Of a DNA stretch of 64,000 nt, positions 22,982-33,418 are shown in pieces (positions within the stretch are counted from its first letter, which is position 1; the number at the start of each line of letters is the position of its first letter). This DNA comes from Apium graveolens (lineage: Eukaryota > Streptophyta > Magnoliopsida > Apiales > Apiaceae). The position numbers and the translations under genes are program-made. Below the pieces are notes generated by a model that was given only the letters and a program-made list of their open reading frames with translations, had not been told where the DNA came from and did no database searches. Location of the stretch: contig NC_133653.1 in assembly GCF_009905375.1 (NCBI RefSeq), positions 95,344,609 to 95,408,608 on the forward strand, written 5' to 3'.

Positions 22982-23747
22982 AATCCAAATCCAACAAACT
23001 CAAACCTCTAAGCTTGCAAACTCAAACACTCAACCACTTTTAACCTCTAAGCCAAAATGTTTGTTCAAACAAACTGCAAACACTCTACTTAAAATACCAA
23101 TCATCTCTAGCCAAACCACTCTAAGTAAAATCTCAAACCTACCTTCATTTAAGCCACCAATCAAAACTCATTTCAAAAATATTGGGAGAAAACCTAAGAA
23201 GTTGCAAGTTGAAGTGAGGTCTATCTGAAACTTCTTTGATCAGACTGATTTTCTACCATTAAATTGGTGCATCACAGATGATGACTACTTTCAACAATTA
23301 GCTGAAGAAATAGTCAAAGTTTGGGTTGTATCATTGAGAGAAGTCAGGATCTACTATCAAGATGGCTCATTCACTCTACTTAACAATGGATTAATGGACA
23401 CATTCACAACCATAAAAATTAAGAGGGTGATTATCTTAATGAAGGATAAGGACACAAATACAAGGGCATGAAGGGATGTGATGTCTGTTTGGGTAATAGT
23501 AAGAGAAGAAAGAAGAGCAAAAGAAAAAGTTGAAAGAGAGGAAAGGGAAAGGAAATATGTAGAAGAAATAGAATTATTTGAGCAAAGATCTAATGAACTC
23601 AAGGCAAAGGGGTTGAGCAGGATATATAAGGATGGACATTTTCTAAACATACAAGCTGGAAGATTCTCTAGATTCGGAGTAAATTACTTGAACAGTTATT
23701 CATTGGATGATTGGCTCAAGCTTGTGGAAGCTCTAAGGGGGACATAA
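22982..23747 (+). pseudogene. D ORF2, C-terminal remnant
   Basis: One frame, interrupted by stops at 23226-23228 and near 23469, ends with TAA at 23745. It reads KPPIKTHFKNIGRKPKKLQVEVRSI, then FLPLNWCITDDDYFQQLAEEI, a strongly charged helix (REERRAKEKVEREERERKYVEE) that looks like a coiled coil, and a last segment GRFSRFGVNYLNSYSLDDWLKL. It sits just upstream of the polypurine tract, as ORF2 does in C2 and C3. No membrane segment is visible. Function unknown. Confidence 0.6.
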
Positions 23748-23984
23748 ATCATAGAGGAACTTCAAGTTCTTGTAAATCTAAAGGACCTCATTAGAAAAGA
23801 ATCAGGCTATGAGAAGTTTATGTGATGAATATACTTATTAAACTCATGTAATCACTCAGTGTATAAAAGATGTACTTATTAATCTGTCAATTTGTGTGTA
23901 TTATTATTTTCTTATAACTTGGGGTTAGTCTTGTTACCGGGAATGAATTTGTGATAAGCAATCTTCTCACAAATTGGGGGAGAT
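23748..23984 (+). other. D 3' untranslated region and polypurine tract
   Basis: Short non-coding stretch ending in AAATTGGGGGAGAT (23971-23984), the plus-strand primer adjacent to the LTR. Confidence 0.75.
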
Positions 23985-25356
23985 TGTTGTGCAAGACATG
24001 CATGTACTATAACAAGACTAAGTCACATTGATAACCCTAAGATTTAGTTGTATGATAGTCTAAATCTGTATTTTGTATTATATTACTTGAGTCTGTAAAA
24101 ATGTTAAAGATCAGACTGGAGTAGTATTCAGTGAACGGTCTCAATCCTAAGAATAAACTCTGGAAGAAGATCAGCAAGATCATACCTCAGAAAAAAGGTG
24201 AAGAAGCTTAGAGTTGAATAAATTTGTTTTAGGAAAAATGTTCTAAGTCAAGATATCTACAAGTCACGGATCAAGTCATATAGAGAAGTCATTCGAGAAC
24301 TCCAGAATGACTTATTGAGAAGTCCAAAATGGCCTATAGAGAAGTCTCAGAGATATCGACAAGTCAAATAAAGACATGAAGGTTGGAGATATCGACAAGT
24401 CATTTCCGTATATAGAGAACTCAGAGATATCAACAAGTCAAAATGAATATATGAAGATTTGAGATATCGACAAGTCAATTTCTCATTAGAGATCTCACAG
24501 ATATCGACAAGTCAAAATGCATATAGATATCTCATAGATATCGACAAGTCAATTCTACATGCAGAGATTTGGAGACCTCGACAAACCAAGTTCACTTATA
24601 GAGAACTCGGAGATCTTGACAAGTCAAAGACACTTATAGAGAACTCAGAGACCTCGACAAGCCAAATTCACTTATAGAGAACTCAGAGACCTCGACAAGT
24701 CAAAACACTTATAGAGAACTCAGAGATCTCGATAAGCCATTATACTTATCGAGATGTCAGTTCTTTATACAATAAACTGGAGATCTCGGTATGAACCTCA
24801 AGTACAGAATACAGACAAGTTAAAGATTAAATATTATCAATCAACAAATGATCTAATCACCTAGATTAAAAAGTCTACAAAATCAGCTTGAAGAGTGCAA
24901 GATCAAGGGACAAGATTAACTAACAGAGGAAAGTCATAAACCTACAAGATTTGCAAGGATTTACTAAGCATAAATGGACAGCTTTAGAGATAACTTAAAG
25001 TAGGGTTTAGTATATCTTATTGCATATTGTGTAAACCTGTGTTTACTAATCTATAAAGTAAACACTAGTCCTTTGCTTTTAAATGTAACAAACAGATCTA
25101 GATTTTTTTATACTCTCTCAAGATAGAAGCTGAGTTCTTTACTTACAAAAAACCCAGGATTTGTAGCAAGACACATCTTAGTTTTAATACAAAATTAAGT
25201 GAGTTTTGAAATATTGTATTTTATGTTTTATTTCTGCTAACATAATATCACTCCATTTTTATTCTGCTTTGTTCATCATCTATAAAAGTTTGAAAAATGC
25301 TAATATATCTAAAACACATTCACCCCCCACACGCGTGTTGTATTCAATATCTAACA
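23985..25356 (+). repeat. D 3' LTR
   Basis: 1372 bp from TGTTGTGCAAGAC to ATATCTAACA. A TATA-like TATAAAG is at 25052-25058. Upstream in U3, 24290-24770 holds the repeated motif GAGATATCGACAAGTC and, near the end, near-perfect 37-38-bp tandem units. Only one LTR of this family is in the window. Confidence 0.8.
24290..24770 (+). repeat. Motif array in the D LTR (37-38-bp tandem units at its 3' end)
   Basis: The core GAGAT(A/C)TCGACAAGTC recurs more than ten times. From about 24593 to 24760 it becomes a regular tandem repeat of 37-38 bp containing CTTATAGAGAACTCAGAGA and GACAAGYC. It lies about 280-760 bp upstream of the TATA box. Confidence 0.88.
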
Positions 25357-26099
25357 AAAGGGTATGTATTTTCCCACAAATCTGTTTCAATTTAAAAATA
25401 TACTTGATTATTTATACAATTAGTGTTAAATCATTGCTTAATTTACCTTTGTTCTTTCTTTTTGTTTACGTTTTCAATCAATTTAGTGTTAATTTATATG
25501 ATGTATTAATTAGGGTTTATTTGGGATTCTTTTGTCACTTTTACACGGATATGTTAATTTGGATTTAATTCTTAAATTTTTTTATGTGTCAATTATTTGT
25601 GTTAATTAGGATTTACAGTGCGGTATGTGCGTGTTAAGTCAAGTGAAGGATTGCTCTTGGTCATGCTTATGGTCTTGTCATCACACAAGTTATGTTCTTT
25701 TTTGCCTGTTTAAAGTTATTGTCGGTACTTTATACCTCTAAGATGGCTATAGCTTTGATCTTTAGTTATCCATAATGTTATGTTTCTATTTCGATTATGT
25801 TTTTTGTAGAGATGATGAAATTGTTGAGAGTGAAAAAGTATACTAGGATGAAGAAAAATATGTCGAAATTAGTTGATATGTTGGAGTCGGACATGGAGAC
25901 TCAAAATTCTTAATGCGAAGCAGAAGGAAAAAGCTAGACACTGGAAAGACCAACTAAGGTAACTTTTTCAAAAAAAAATTGGAATTTGTTATTTTGGGAA
26001 GCCTGTAAGAGATTATATGTTGAGTGGCATTTATGACACTTTATAATTCTCTATAAAGCTTTGAATTCATGTTTTGTACTCAAGTTATTGTTTTTTTGA
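25357..26099. other. Unassigned spacer with one exon-like block
   Basis: No transposon motif recognised. An exon-like block at about 25810-25959 is preceded by a T-rich acceptor (TTTTTTGTAG) and followed by a donor (AACTAAG/GTAACTTTT). Its frames contain stops and match nothing I know. It may be a relic of host gene sequence or merely chance. The left edge is the end of the D LTR; the right edge, where the Athila LTR starts, is uncertain. Confidence 0.4.
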
Positions 26100-27357
26100 T
26101 GTGTTTTTGCATTTCAGGCTTATATCAAGAATCCAGGAGATTTAGCATTATTTTGGTGATAAATTGGTGTAAGGATGGTGTCTAGAATAAAAGCTCCTGA
26201 AAAGACCAGCTCAAACCATGCAAGAAAATAAAAAGTCAGAATTTTATCCAGAGAGACGGCACGCCCGCGCTGTAGTAGCGCACGGCCGCGCCCAAAGAGC
26301 AGAATGTCAGCGCGCCCGCGCTGGTCAAACGCGCGGCCGCGCTGGTTCAAATTTAAAGAATCCTGTTTTTACTCTGATTTTGATCCAGAAGACTTCTAAT
26401 CTGCATGGGTTGCTATATAAATATAACATAAGGTCATTTTTCATAACAAGACATACTAGAGCTTAAGGAGAAGGCGTAAGAAGACCGTATAGCACAATTC
26501 AACCAAGGCGAAGAGGATCTAGTTTAATCTTATGATTCTTTATTTTAAATTGTAACTTTGGATGCTAGTTTTCTTATTCGTGAACATATACTCTTGTTTC
26601 ATACTTGATTTATTATTTATTCAGTATAAAGACTATGTTTATTATACCATGCTTTCATAGGAACCAACGTTGATGATGAGTCCATAATAATTATGGGATA
26701 ATCGTTATCGTGGGGTTCTAGCGGATTTACTTATGGATTTCTTTAGTTAATTTGTTTCGATGCCTTAGTGTGTGGTGATTGTTTGATAACCTAGTATTGG
26801 TTGTACTTATTCGTCTTATAAGCGTCGCGAACTTATAAGATAGTGTGTTAATTCCTATTGAAGTGAAAGTGAGTTTAGGAGCTTAAAACTTGCCATGCTA
26901 GCATAGGTTCATGTATTTATTATGCATGATTCGTGGGTAATTTTAACCATCTTACTTGCCCTATATAATCAAGATAGATAACTTGTGCTTTAAACCGTTA
27001 TGTTGTAAAATTATATAGACATATAGGGTCTCAATATAATTGGTGTATATTCAACTTCTATTTCTTTTTTGGATGTATGGTAGTATGGTATTCGTGCAAC
27101 GAAAGTTGGCGTTTATCAGTTTCGTGTAATCTAATTAATGTCATCACCATTGCATGCTAAGGTTAAGAATAAAAATGCTATTGAATGAAGTAGTAATGAA
27201 ACTAGAATCCCATGTTCGTGTTATATAAGAAATCAACCTTTTTACTCTCTTAGTTAATTGTATGTTAGTTAATCTTAGTATAAACAACCTCAATTGTTAT
27301 TCGTCTTAGCATTGGATAATAAAAATACCATTGTTGCATAAGTGCATTGATTAAAAT
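26100..27357 (+). repeat. Athila 5' LTR, left part
   Basis: LTR sequence running to the C2 insertion. It includes a GC-rich block at 26255-26345 built of CGCGGCCGCGC-like words, unlike the A/T-rich surroundings, and a TATA box TATATAAAT at 26414-26422 about 70 bp downstream. The LTR continues at 40468. The start is not defined by a clear TG with a duplication. Confidence 0.6.
27353..27357. repeat. Target-site duplication AAAAT, left copy (C2)
   Basis: AAAAT precedes the C2 LTR and recurs at 40463-40467 immediately after the other LTR. Confidence 0.9.
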
Positions 27358-28375
27358 TGTTATTCCTAGAGGACTAACAATGAGATTTACAGAAGGGGGG
27401 GGTTGAATGTAAATCTCAAAACTTTTTCAAGTTTTGAGAAGTTTATTAAAGCAGTGTGTTCTAGATGAACAAGTGTATGAATTGCTTTGAGCTAATGCAG
27501 ACAGATATATATTCAAACACAAAATGTAAAGAACACAACAAACTTTAAAAACTTTTCTGGTGGATTTGTTGTTCCACCAGAGATGGTATATTAGAAAATC
27601 TGTGTTCAACAATGTTGATCACAGCTGCATCCTAGTACAAAACTAGATGAATTTTCTCTCAAGATATTTCTTAACAGCTCTGGAAAATCTCTCTCTAATT
27701 ACTAGCTTCTTCTTGGTTTATATATTACCAAGTGTACAAGTGAAAAACAATATAAAATTACAATAGTAAAATAAGTTCTTCACTTGCTTCTTTTCCTGTT
27801 CAATCAAGTACTTTGTTGACTATTGCATCTTTGTACTAAAGAAGAACGGCTGCTTTTTCTGTTGATCCTGAAATACGGCTACCACATCTCAGTTTTCTCT
27901 GTCAACCCATGTGCCTCTGTTTGTAGGTACAACTACCACTTATCAACGGCTAATTAGCAGAACATCCGTTGAAGCTTTCATCCGTTGATGCTCTCATCCG
28001 TTGAAGGATGTTATCCGTTGAAGCTTTTAGAGACATCCGTTGAAGCTTAGCTTCTCATCCATTGAAGGTCTTTAAGTCATCCGTTGATACCACTTCATTT
28101 ATACAAAATTACAAGGCATGAAATATTTACAATTGGCCTTCCTATCTGCATATCATCTAGTAGTCAACATGACTCATAGTTTCTCTCAACTTCTAAGAAT
28201 TACATTTTAAATACAGAGACTGAAATATGCTACAATACTAGACTTATTTCTAAGTAAAGCTACACCATCAACGGATAGCCAAAGTGGTCTTATCCGTTGA
28301 GGCTACAGACACTAAATTTCTACTTAAGTGTTTTGTTAAACATATCATCAAACTAATGCACATATATTCCTAACA
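27358..28375 (-). repeat. C2 3' LTR
   Basis: 1018-bp LTR; in element sense it begins TGTTAGGAATATATG and ends AGGAATAACA. A TATA box (TATATAAA on the minus strand) is at 27717-27724. Upstream, eight exact TCAACGGAT/ATCCGTTGA words lie at 27964, 27980, 27996, 28013, 28035, 28079, 28268 and 28292. Confidence 0.94.
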
Positions 28376-28387
28376 ATCTCCCCCTAT
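28376..28387 (-). other. C2 polypurine tract
   Basis: On the minus strand AATAGGGGGAGAT directly precedes the 3' LTR, the same spelling as in C1 and D. Confidence 0.9.
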
Positions 28388-28566
28388 TTATGTCTATAAG
28401 AATTGTAGGCATAAATTCAGGGTTAACTTGATGATAACAAAACACTTAACAAATATTTGAATTGAAACTAAGTAGAAATATAAAAGTGCTGCAAAAGTGT
28501 ATGTACTAGGAGGTAATTGAAGATTTACAGTATTTCCAAGGGTGCTCCTCTAGCCTGAGCAAATCA

Positions 28567-31557
28567 TCATTTTCTTCTTTGTTCCCTGGTTTTCTTTCCT
28601 AGCCCTTTGTCATTTTCCTCAATTTGGAGTTGGAGTTGTCTGAAGAATTCAGCTTCATCTTCATCACTGATATCCAACTTAGATTGCATTTCCTTGAGAG
28701 TTCCATTGCTGGCAATCTTGAGTTGGTCTTCAAGTCTGAAAAATCTTCTGACTCCTTTGTCATCTCTAAATTCCATCAACCAATGAGGTGATTTGTGAAT
28801 TTTAGTTCCCCTTTCTTGTATGAGTAAGGTTCTGGGCAAAGCATTTGGTTCCCTCCAAGTCTTCCTTATGTTGGCAATCTTGTTGAGAATTTCAGTCTTG
28901 GCTGTTCTGGTAAAGCCAGAATCCTTTTTGATGGCTGAAAAGACTCTGATCAAGGTAGAGTAGCCTTCATTTAGAATCCTGTAGAGAGGCCATGTTCTTT
29001 CCCCAGCTCCCTTATATCTGAACACCAATCTCTCTGGTAGCTGTCTGTAGGCAGCTATTCCCCTTACTTCCTCCAGCTCATCCAGATAGAGATTAATGTC
29101 TGAAGCTTCTTTTATGTCACAGATGTGAACATAATCATCTTTAGAAATGGGTGGCTTAGGGTTAGGTTTTTGTTTTTGAGTGAATTTCTTAGAGGTTAGG
29201 GGAGGTGTAGATTTAGATTTTCTTTTCTGTTTCTTTGGTAGTGGTAGAGTGGTTAAAAAGGTAGGCAATGTGATGTTGTCCCAATCAATAGGTTCCTCTT
29301 TTGGAATGATTGGTTCACCATGGATATTTATAGAGGGATCAGCAACAAAAGGTTCAGGTATGGAAGGTAGTGGTTTAGATATAGATTTGGTATCTTCAGG
29401 GTTATCTTCACTCCTTCTGTGTGCCTTGGCCTTTCTTCTGTTTCCCTTCTGCCATTCCTCTCTTTCTTCCATATTTTCACCAAATATGCTCCCAAGAACC
29501 TCATCTAAGTTAGCAATCTTTTCTTCACCCCTGACTTCAATTCCTTTCATTTCTTCAACTTGGCTTGACTTTAGCTGTTTTTCAAGCTTTGCTTGTGCTC
29601 TTTTGTCAGCCTTGAGTTTTACAGCTTCTTTCTTCAACCTTCTGGTTTCTTCCCTTTTAGCCTTTAGAAATTTGGGATGTCCTTGCATCACACAGATACT
29701 CTTTCCCTCTCTATAGATAAAGGCCATGTTCATTCTCTCACCCTTGTCCTTGGTCTCCTTCTTCTTTATGATGCTTGCACTTAGAACTTTGTCTCCATCA
29801 GGTTTTGGAAGAGGAAAGTCTACTTCCTGCATCTGAGCAAAGTCTAGGGGATTCTTTGTGGAGTCCATACTGGATCTAGTGTTAGGCTTTAGAACCATAG
29901 GTTTAAAATTCTTGAAAGAAGTCTCTCCAACCTTATTTCTCCCTACTGGCTTGAGCTCCATGTTGATTGGTTCAATCTTTGTGCTAAATTTCACAGATGT
30001 TGATTTATTTTGTGTAGAACCAAACACCAATTGCAACCTTTCATCAATTCTCCTCCATTGTTCTTTCATTTGTATTTCAGCTGCTGCTAGCTGAATCAAA
30101 TCAATTCCATCAGGTTTTCCCTTGATTTGAATGATTGGAGAGGTAGTGATGGCAGGAACTAGCACTTTAGATATCTGAATCTTTGTAGAGGGCTCTCCTT
30201 CCCCTTCCCTTTTATTCTCCCCCTTTTTGTTATCATCAAGGAGAGGGGTCAAGCCTTGTGCTTTTGCCAGCTGCATTAGGAGATTGGTTTGAGATTGTTG
30301 GTTGAGAAGAAGGGTGGCCACAGAATCTTCAATTCCTTGAACTCTGTCTTCCAACTTGGCCAGCCTTTGTTCAGTAACTGATTCCTTTTTCAATCTCGAA
30401 ACCAAGTCCTGCAAAGTACCATAGGGCATGACTGAATCCAATTTTTCTGAAGTGAAGGATTTCAAGTCAGCAATATCTTTCCTGAGATCATCCAGACTCA
30501 TATTTTGCTTTACTTGCTGCAACTTTATGAGATGCAGTGAGTCCAGGTGAGCTTGGAGGATAGCCTTGATATTTGCATTTGAAGTGTTCTGAATGGCCTT
30601 TTGAATAGTGATGATTTGTTTGACCAAGTGGACATTGAATTCACCTGTTCTATGCTCCTTAGTCAAGGCCCATTCAGGTAGATTAGGAATGGAACTAGGG
30701 TCTTCATCTCCCCCTATGTTCATGCTTCCATCAGAAGAAATAGAGTCATCATCATCAGAATTTATTCCAAATTCCTCAGATGGCTCACCAGCTGTAGAAG
30801 GCATCCTGTTAATAGCAGCTTTATCCCTTTGAAGAGATTCTGTTGAGTGCACTAGATGTAGTGTCCTTTCTGCCTCCTCATTGCCCTGAGCAGCCAACAT
30901 TTGATAGGCTGTCACAGGATGAGTAAAAGTGTCAGCATCCAAGGAAATGTTATCAATTACAGCTTTGTAATGTTGCTGAAATTGTCTTTCCTTTTCAGCA
31001 TCATCCACAATCATTGACTCATGAGCAATGGCTGGTTCCACCCTTGTATCAACTGTACCTGCTTTTCTCTCTTTTTCTCTATGTTCTTGCATCAGGGGCT
31101 CCCCCTGGCTCACACATCTCACTCCCTCACCTTCACCTTCTAAGGTGGTACTCCACTCACTGACTTTTGCCATGCTGGAAGAAATAGCATGCATTTTTGT
31201 GCTCTCAATCTCTCCTTTTGCCTGGTAGCAACCCAGCCTCTCACTCAAATTTTCACTCCCTGCCCTCAATCCTAAAAGTGATTGCACAGTATTCATGTCT
31301 TCTACACTTGGAATCATTTCAGTTATTTGTGTAGAGACTATCAACGGATGTGGAATATCCGTTGAAGTTGAAACTGTTGTTATCAACGGATAACTGCTGT
31401 TAAGCTTATCCGTTGAAGAGCAACCACTTGTCAACGGATGAGTGATATCCGTTGAAGAAGGAAAAGAAGATGAAATTGAAAGTGATATAACTGTTGAATC
31501 TGTATAGATTGATTTGATATGTGTTGATACAGATCCTTCAATTATATCTGAAAGAAT
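28567..31557 (-). CDS. C2 ORF2, C-terminal part (after an in-frame stop)
   Basis: About 996 open codons in the same frame as the upstream ORF2 part, from which it is separated only by a TAA at 31558-31560. No ATG lies at the start, so expression alone would need readthrough or an internal start. The sequence is hydrophilic: a Thr/Ser/Asp-rich start containing six TCAACGGAT-type words (31341-31455), a coiled-coil region (LQQVKQNMSLDDLRKDIADLK), a Lys/Glu-rich helix (RRLKKEAVKLKADKRAQAKLEKQLKSSQ, about 29560-29650), and a more ordered C-terminus (YRQLPERLVFRYKGAGERTW; PHWLMEFRDDKGVRRFFRLED). I see no signal peptide or membrane segment. Position matches the env-like ORF of SIRE elements; function unknown. 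Confidence 0.7.
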   Translation of the reverse strand: MLSDIIEGSVSTHIKSIYTDSTVISLSISSSFPSSTDITHPLTSGCSSTDKLNSSYPLITTVSTSTDIPHPLIVSTQITEMIPSVEDMNTVQSLLGLRAGSENLSERLGCYQAKGEIESTKMHAISSSMAKVSEWSTTLEGEGEGVRCVSQGEPLMQEHREKERKAGTVDTRVEPAIAHESMIVDDAEKERQFQQHYKAVIDNISLDADTFTHPVTAYQMLAAQGNEEAERTLHLVHSTESLQRDKAAINRMPSTAGEPSEEFGINSDDDDSISSDGSMNIGGDEDPSSIPNLPEWALTKEHRTGEFNVHLVKQIITIQKAIQNTSNANIKAILQAHLDSLHLIKLQQVKQNMSLDDLRKDIADLKSFTSEKLDSVMPYGTLQDLVSRLKKESVTEQRLAKLEDRVQGIEDSVATLLLNQQSQTNLLMQLAKAQGLTPLLDDNKKGENKREGEGEPSTKIQISKVLVPAITTSPIIQIKGKPDGIDLIQLAAAEIQMKEQWRRIDERLQLVFGSTQNKSTSVKFSTKIEPINMELKPVGRNKVGETSFKNFKPMVLKPNTRSSMDSTKNPLDFAQMQEVDFPLPKPDGDKVLSASIIKKKETKDKGERMNMAFIYREGKSICVMQGHPKFLKAKREETRRLKKEAVKLKADKRAQAKLEKQLKSSQVEEMKGIEVRGEEKIANLDEVLGSIFGENMEEREEWQKGNRRKAKAHRRSEDNPEDTKSISKPLPSIPEPFVADPSINIHGEPIIPKEEPIDWDNITLPTFLTTLPLPKKQKRKSKSTPPLTSKKFTQKQKPNPKPPISKDDYVHICDIKEASDINLYLDELEEVRGIAAYRQLPERLVFRYKGAGERTWPLYRILNEGYSTLIRVFSAIKKDSGFTRTAKTEILNKIANIRKTWREPNALPRTLLIQERGTKIHKSPHWLMEFRDDKGVRRFFRLEDQLKIASNGTLKEMQSKLDISDEDEAEFFRQLQLQIEENDKGLGKKTREQRRK

Positions 31558-33108
31558 TTACGGGTGATCCAACAAATCATCTAAAAGATGATGATCACCT
31601 GTATTTGAGTGGGGCTCCTCCCTGAGTTGTAAAGAGGGAGAATCAGGAATTGATGGGAATAACATATCCACATCCAGAGATGGTGAAGAAGTATTTGGTG
31701 ATTGATGTGTAGTTATTGTGAGAGAATGGGGCTGTGACTCCACATTTATTGGAGTCACATCAAACTGAGTTTGAGAAGGCACAGAGACAGATGGATGTAT
31801 CTGTGCAGTGTGTGCACCCTGTGTAGAAGATTGGGTTCTAGCCTTCTTCCTTCTAATAAAAGCTTTTGTAGGTGAGTGTTTGGCTTTAGTGTCCCTCCCT
31901 CTTTTGTTCTGTGTTCCTGGTTGGGAACTCTTTTCAATAGTAACATCCTTTTGGGAGGATGCTACTAGGGATGTGCTAGAAACCTTTTCAACCACCACAG
32001 CTTTTTGTGAAACTGGGGCTTGGCTAGCTTGGGAAGCACTCAACTCTCCTTCCTTATCCTGGGGGTTTCTTTGATGTTCACCCCTCCCCTCACCACTCAC
32101 ACCCTGATCACTTCCCTCAGGGTTAATGGTTGTTGTTACAACTGTTGTCTTTTGAGAAACAACAGAGGTGGTTTTCTTTGTCTTGGATTTTGAAAGTTTA
32201 GATTTGGTGACCTTGGTAGAAATCTGTTGGGGCATTGACACAGATTTCATGGCCACACTAGAAGATAAAGAAATAGAGGGGTTGGAAGAAGTAGGAGTTG
32301 TAGAAGCAATTACCTCACCTACCTGGGGTGCATTCATGATTGGTAAATATACCAATTGCACACTGCTGTTGAGATCCATTCTCAATAAGTCTGCAAGAAC
32401 TCTTTTCTCTTGTGCCCAGCACTTGAGTTTATTATTCTCATTGATAATGACTAAATTTTCAGCAACATGGTTAGCCAATAACATAAAGAATCTAGCATAA
32501 TAGATGTTATTAGGTCTATTAGCTTTGTTACCTAATCTAGTACCTAATTCTAGCATCACATAGTTGCTAAAGTTAAAGTACCTATCAGAAACAAGCATAT
32601 AGAACATATTAACAAGAGATGAAGTTATGGCATCAAAATTACTAATTTTCCCAGAGAAAACCTTTATGAAGGCATCCCCAAGAAAACTCCATTCTTTCCT
32701 AAGGCCTTTTCGTCTAATACCCCCTAAATTAGCAGAGTTAAGAGAGTAACCTATGGAATCTAACATGCTGGATACATCACTATCAGTGTGTGGTGTCATG
32801 GCATTGTTCTCAGGTAATTTAAAACATGCTTGTAAGTCATCACAGTTAATATAGTGATTTTTACCTTTGAGAGTGAAGGAGATAGTCATATCCATGGAGT
32901 TGAACTCAGCAGTTGTCCAAATCTCCTCAACTACTTCACAGAAAATCGTTGGGGCTTCCAGCATTGCATAGCTAAGTTTACAGTTTTTGATGAAGTCCAT
33001 CATTTTGTGATAATCTGAGTGGGCTTCATTCTTTTCTACCAGAGCTATGAAATTGTTCTTCTCGTAGATGAACCCAGATTGAGACATAATCTTCACGACT
33101 GGTGCCAT
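31558..33108 (-). CDS. C2 ORF2, N-terminal part
   Basis: Starts best at ATG 33108 (MAPVVKIMSQSG), because C3 ORF2 also starts with MAP and the 33 codons upstream (to 33207) have no counterpart there. Residues 1-250 form an ordered domain with TIFCEVVEEIWTTAEFNS, a 'R-K-E-W-S-F..D.F-I-K-V-F..K-I-S-N-F-D-A-I' block and YYARFFMLLANHVAEN. C3 ORF2 has the parallel block RREWSFFFDCITKAFGNKCSNFDAI, so this is a conserved module. The rest is Ser/Thr-rich and basic, with an NLS-like patch (RGRDTKAKHSPTKAFIRRKKARTQ). It ends at TAA 31558. No membrane segment is seen. The env label is positional only. Confidence 0.75.
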   Translation of the reverse strand: MAPVVKIMSQSGFIYEKNNFIALVEKNEAHSDYHKMMDFIKNCKLSYAMLEAPTIFCEVVEEIWTTAEFNSMDMTISFTLKGKNHYINCDDLQACFKLPENNAMTPHTDSDVSSMLDSIGYSLNSANLGGIRRKGLRKEWSFLGDAFIKVFSGKISNFDAITSSLVNMFYMLVSDRYFNFSNYVMLELGTRLGNKANRPNNIYYARFFMLLANHVAENLVIINENNKLKCWAQEKRVLADLLRMDLNSSVQLVYLPIMNAPQVGEVIASTTPTSSNPSISLSSSVAMKSVSMPQQISTKVTKSKLSKSKTKKTTSVVSQKTTVVTTTINPEGSDQGVSGEGRGEHQRNPQDKEGELSASQASQAPVSQKAVVVEKVSSTSLVASSQKDVTIEKSSQPGTQNKRGRDTKAKHSPTKAFIRRKKARTQSSTQGAHTAQIHPSVSVPSQTQFDVTPINVESQPHSLTITTHQSPNTSSPSLDVDMLFPSIPDSPSLQLREEPHSNTGDHHLLDDLLDHP

Positions 33109-33217
33109 TGTTGTGAGTAGAAATTGCAGAGAATAACTTGAAGGTTTTGCATAGAGAAAATGGTAAATGCTTGAAATTCTAAGAAAGCGTAAAGTAATAA
33201 TGAACAATCAGAAGGGC

Positions 33218-33223
33218 TTATAT
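33218..33223 (-). promoter_or_regulatory. Candidate internal TATA box for C2 ORF2
   Basis: TATAAG within GCATATAAGCCC on the minus strand, 110-115 bp upstream of the ORF2 ATG at 33108. A cluster of seven TCAACGGAT-type words (33419-33572) lies about 200-350 bp further upstream, mirroring the LTR arrangement. Confidence 0.5.
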
Positions 33224-33418
33224 GCTTTCAAAGAAAAAGAAATAAATAAAGGATTAATCAATAAATAGGTGTTAGTGAATTTCAGCCGTTTAAGAATAAA
33301 CTGTAAGTATTCTAATAACTACCTTTAAAACCAATACATACAGATGTATGTATGGTATCAACGGTTAAGAAAATAGAATCAACGGCTGTGAAACACCTCA
33401 AACGTCTGATGTGACATT

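Larger units (their letters stand above)
22982..25356 (+). mobile_element. D: 3' end of another SIRE-type copia element
   Basis: Contains the C-terminal part of an ORF2, a TTGGGGGAGAT polypurine tract and one LTR (23985-25356). Gag, pol and the 5' LTR are absent, and the left end begins abruptly against the Tekay LTR fragment. No target-site duplication could be matched (AAAGG follows on the right). Its LTR is different in sequence from those of C1, C2 and C3, so it is a fourth SIRE family. Confidence 0.8.

Noticed and set aside
31434..31557. Start of the second C2 ORF2 part at a TTG (31434)
   Set aside because: TTG starts are not expected in a plant nuclear gene; the frame is open from 31557 and continues the upstream ORF2 frame.
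28567..33207. Plus-strand open frames opposite C2 ORF2 (for example 29180-29716 and 32168-32500)
   Set aside because: They are shadows of the long minus-strand frame, rich in Ser/Leu/Phe, with no domain or context.
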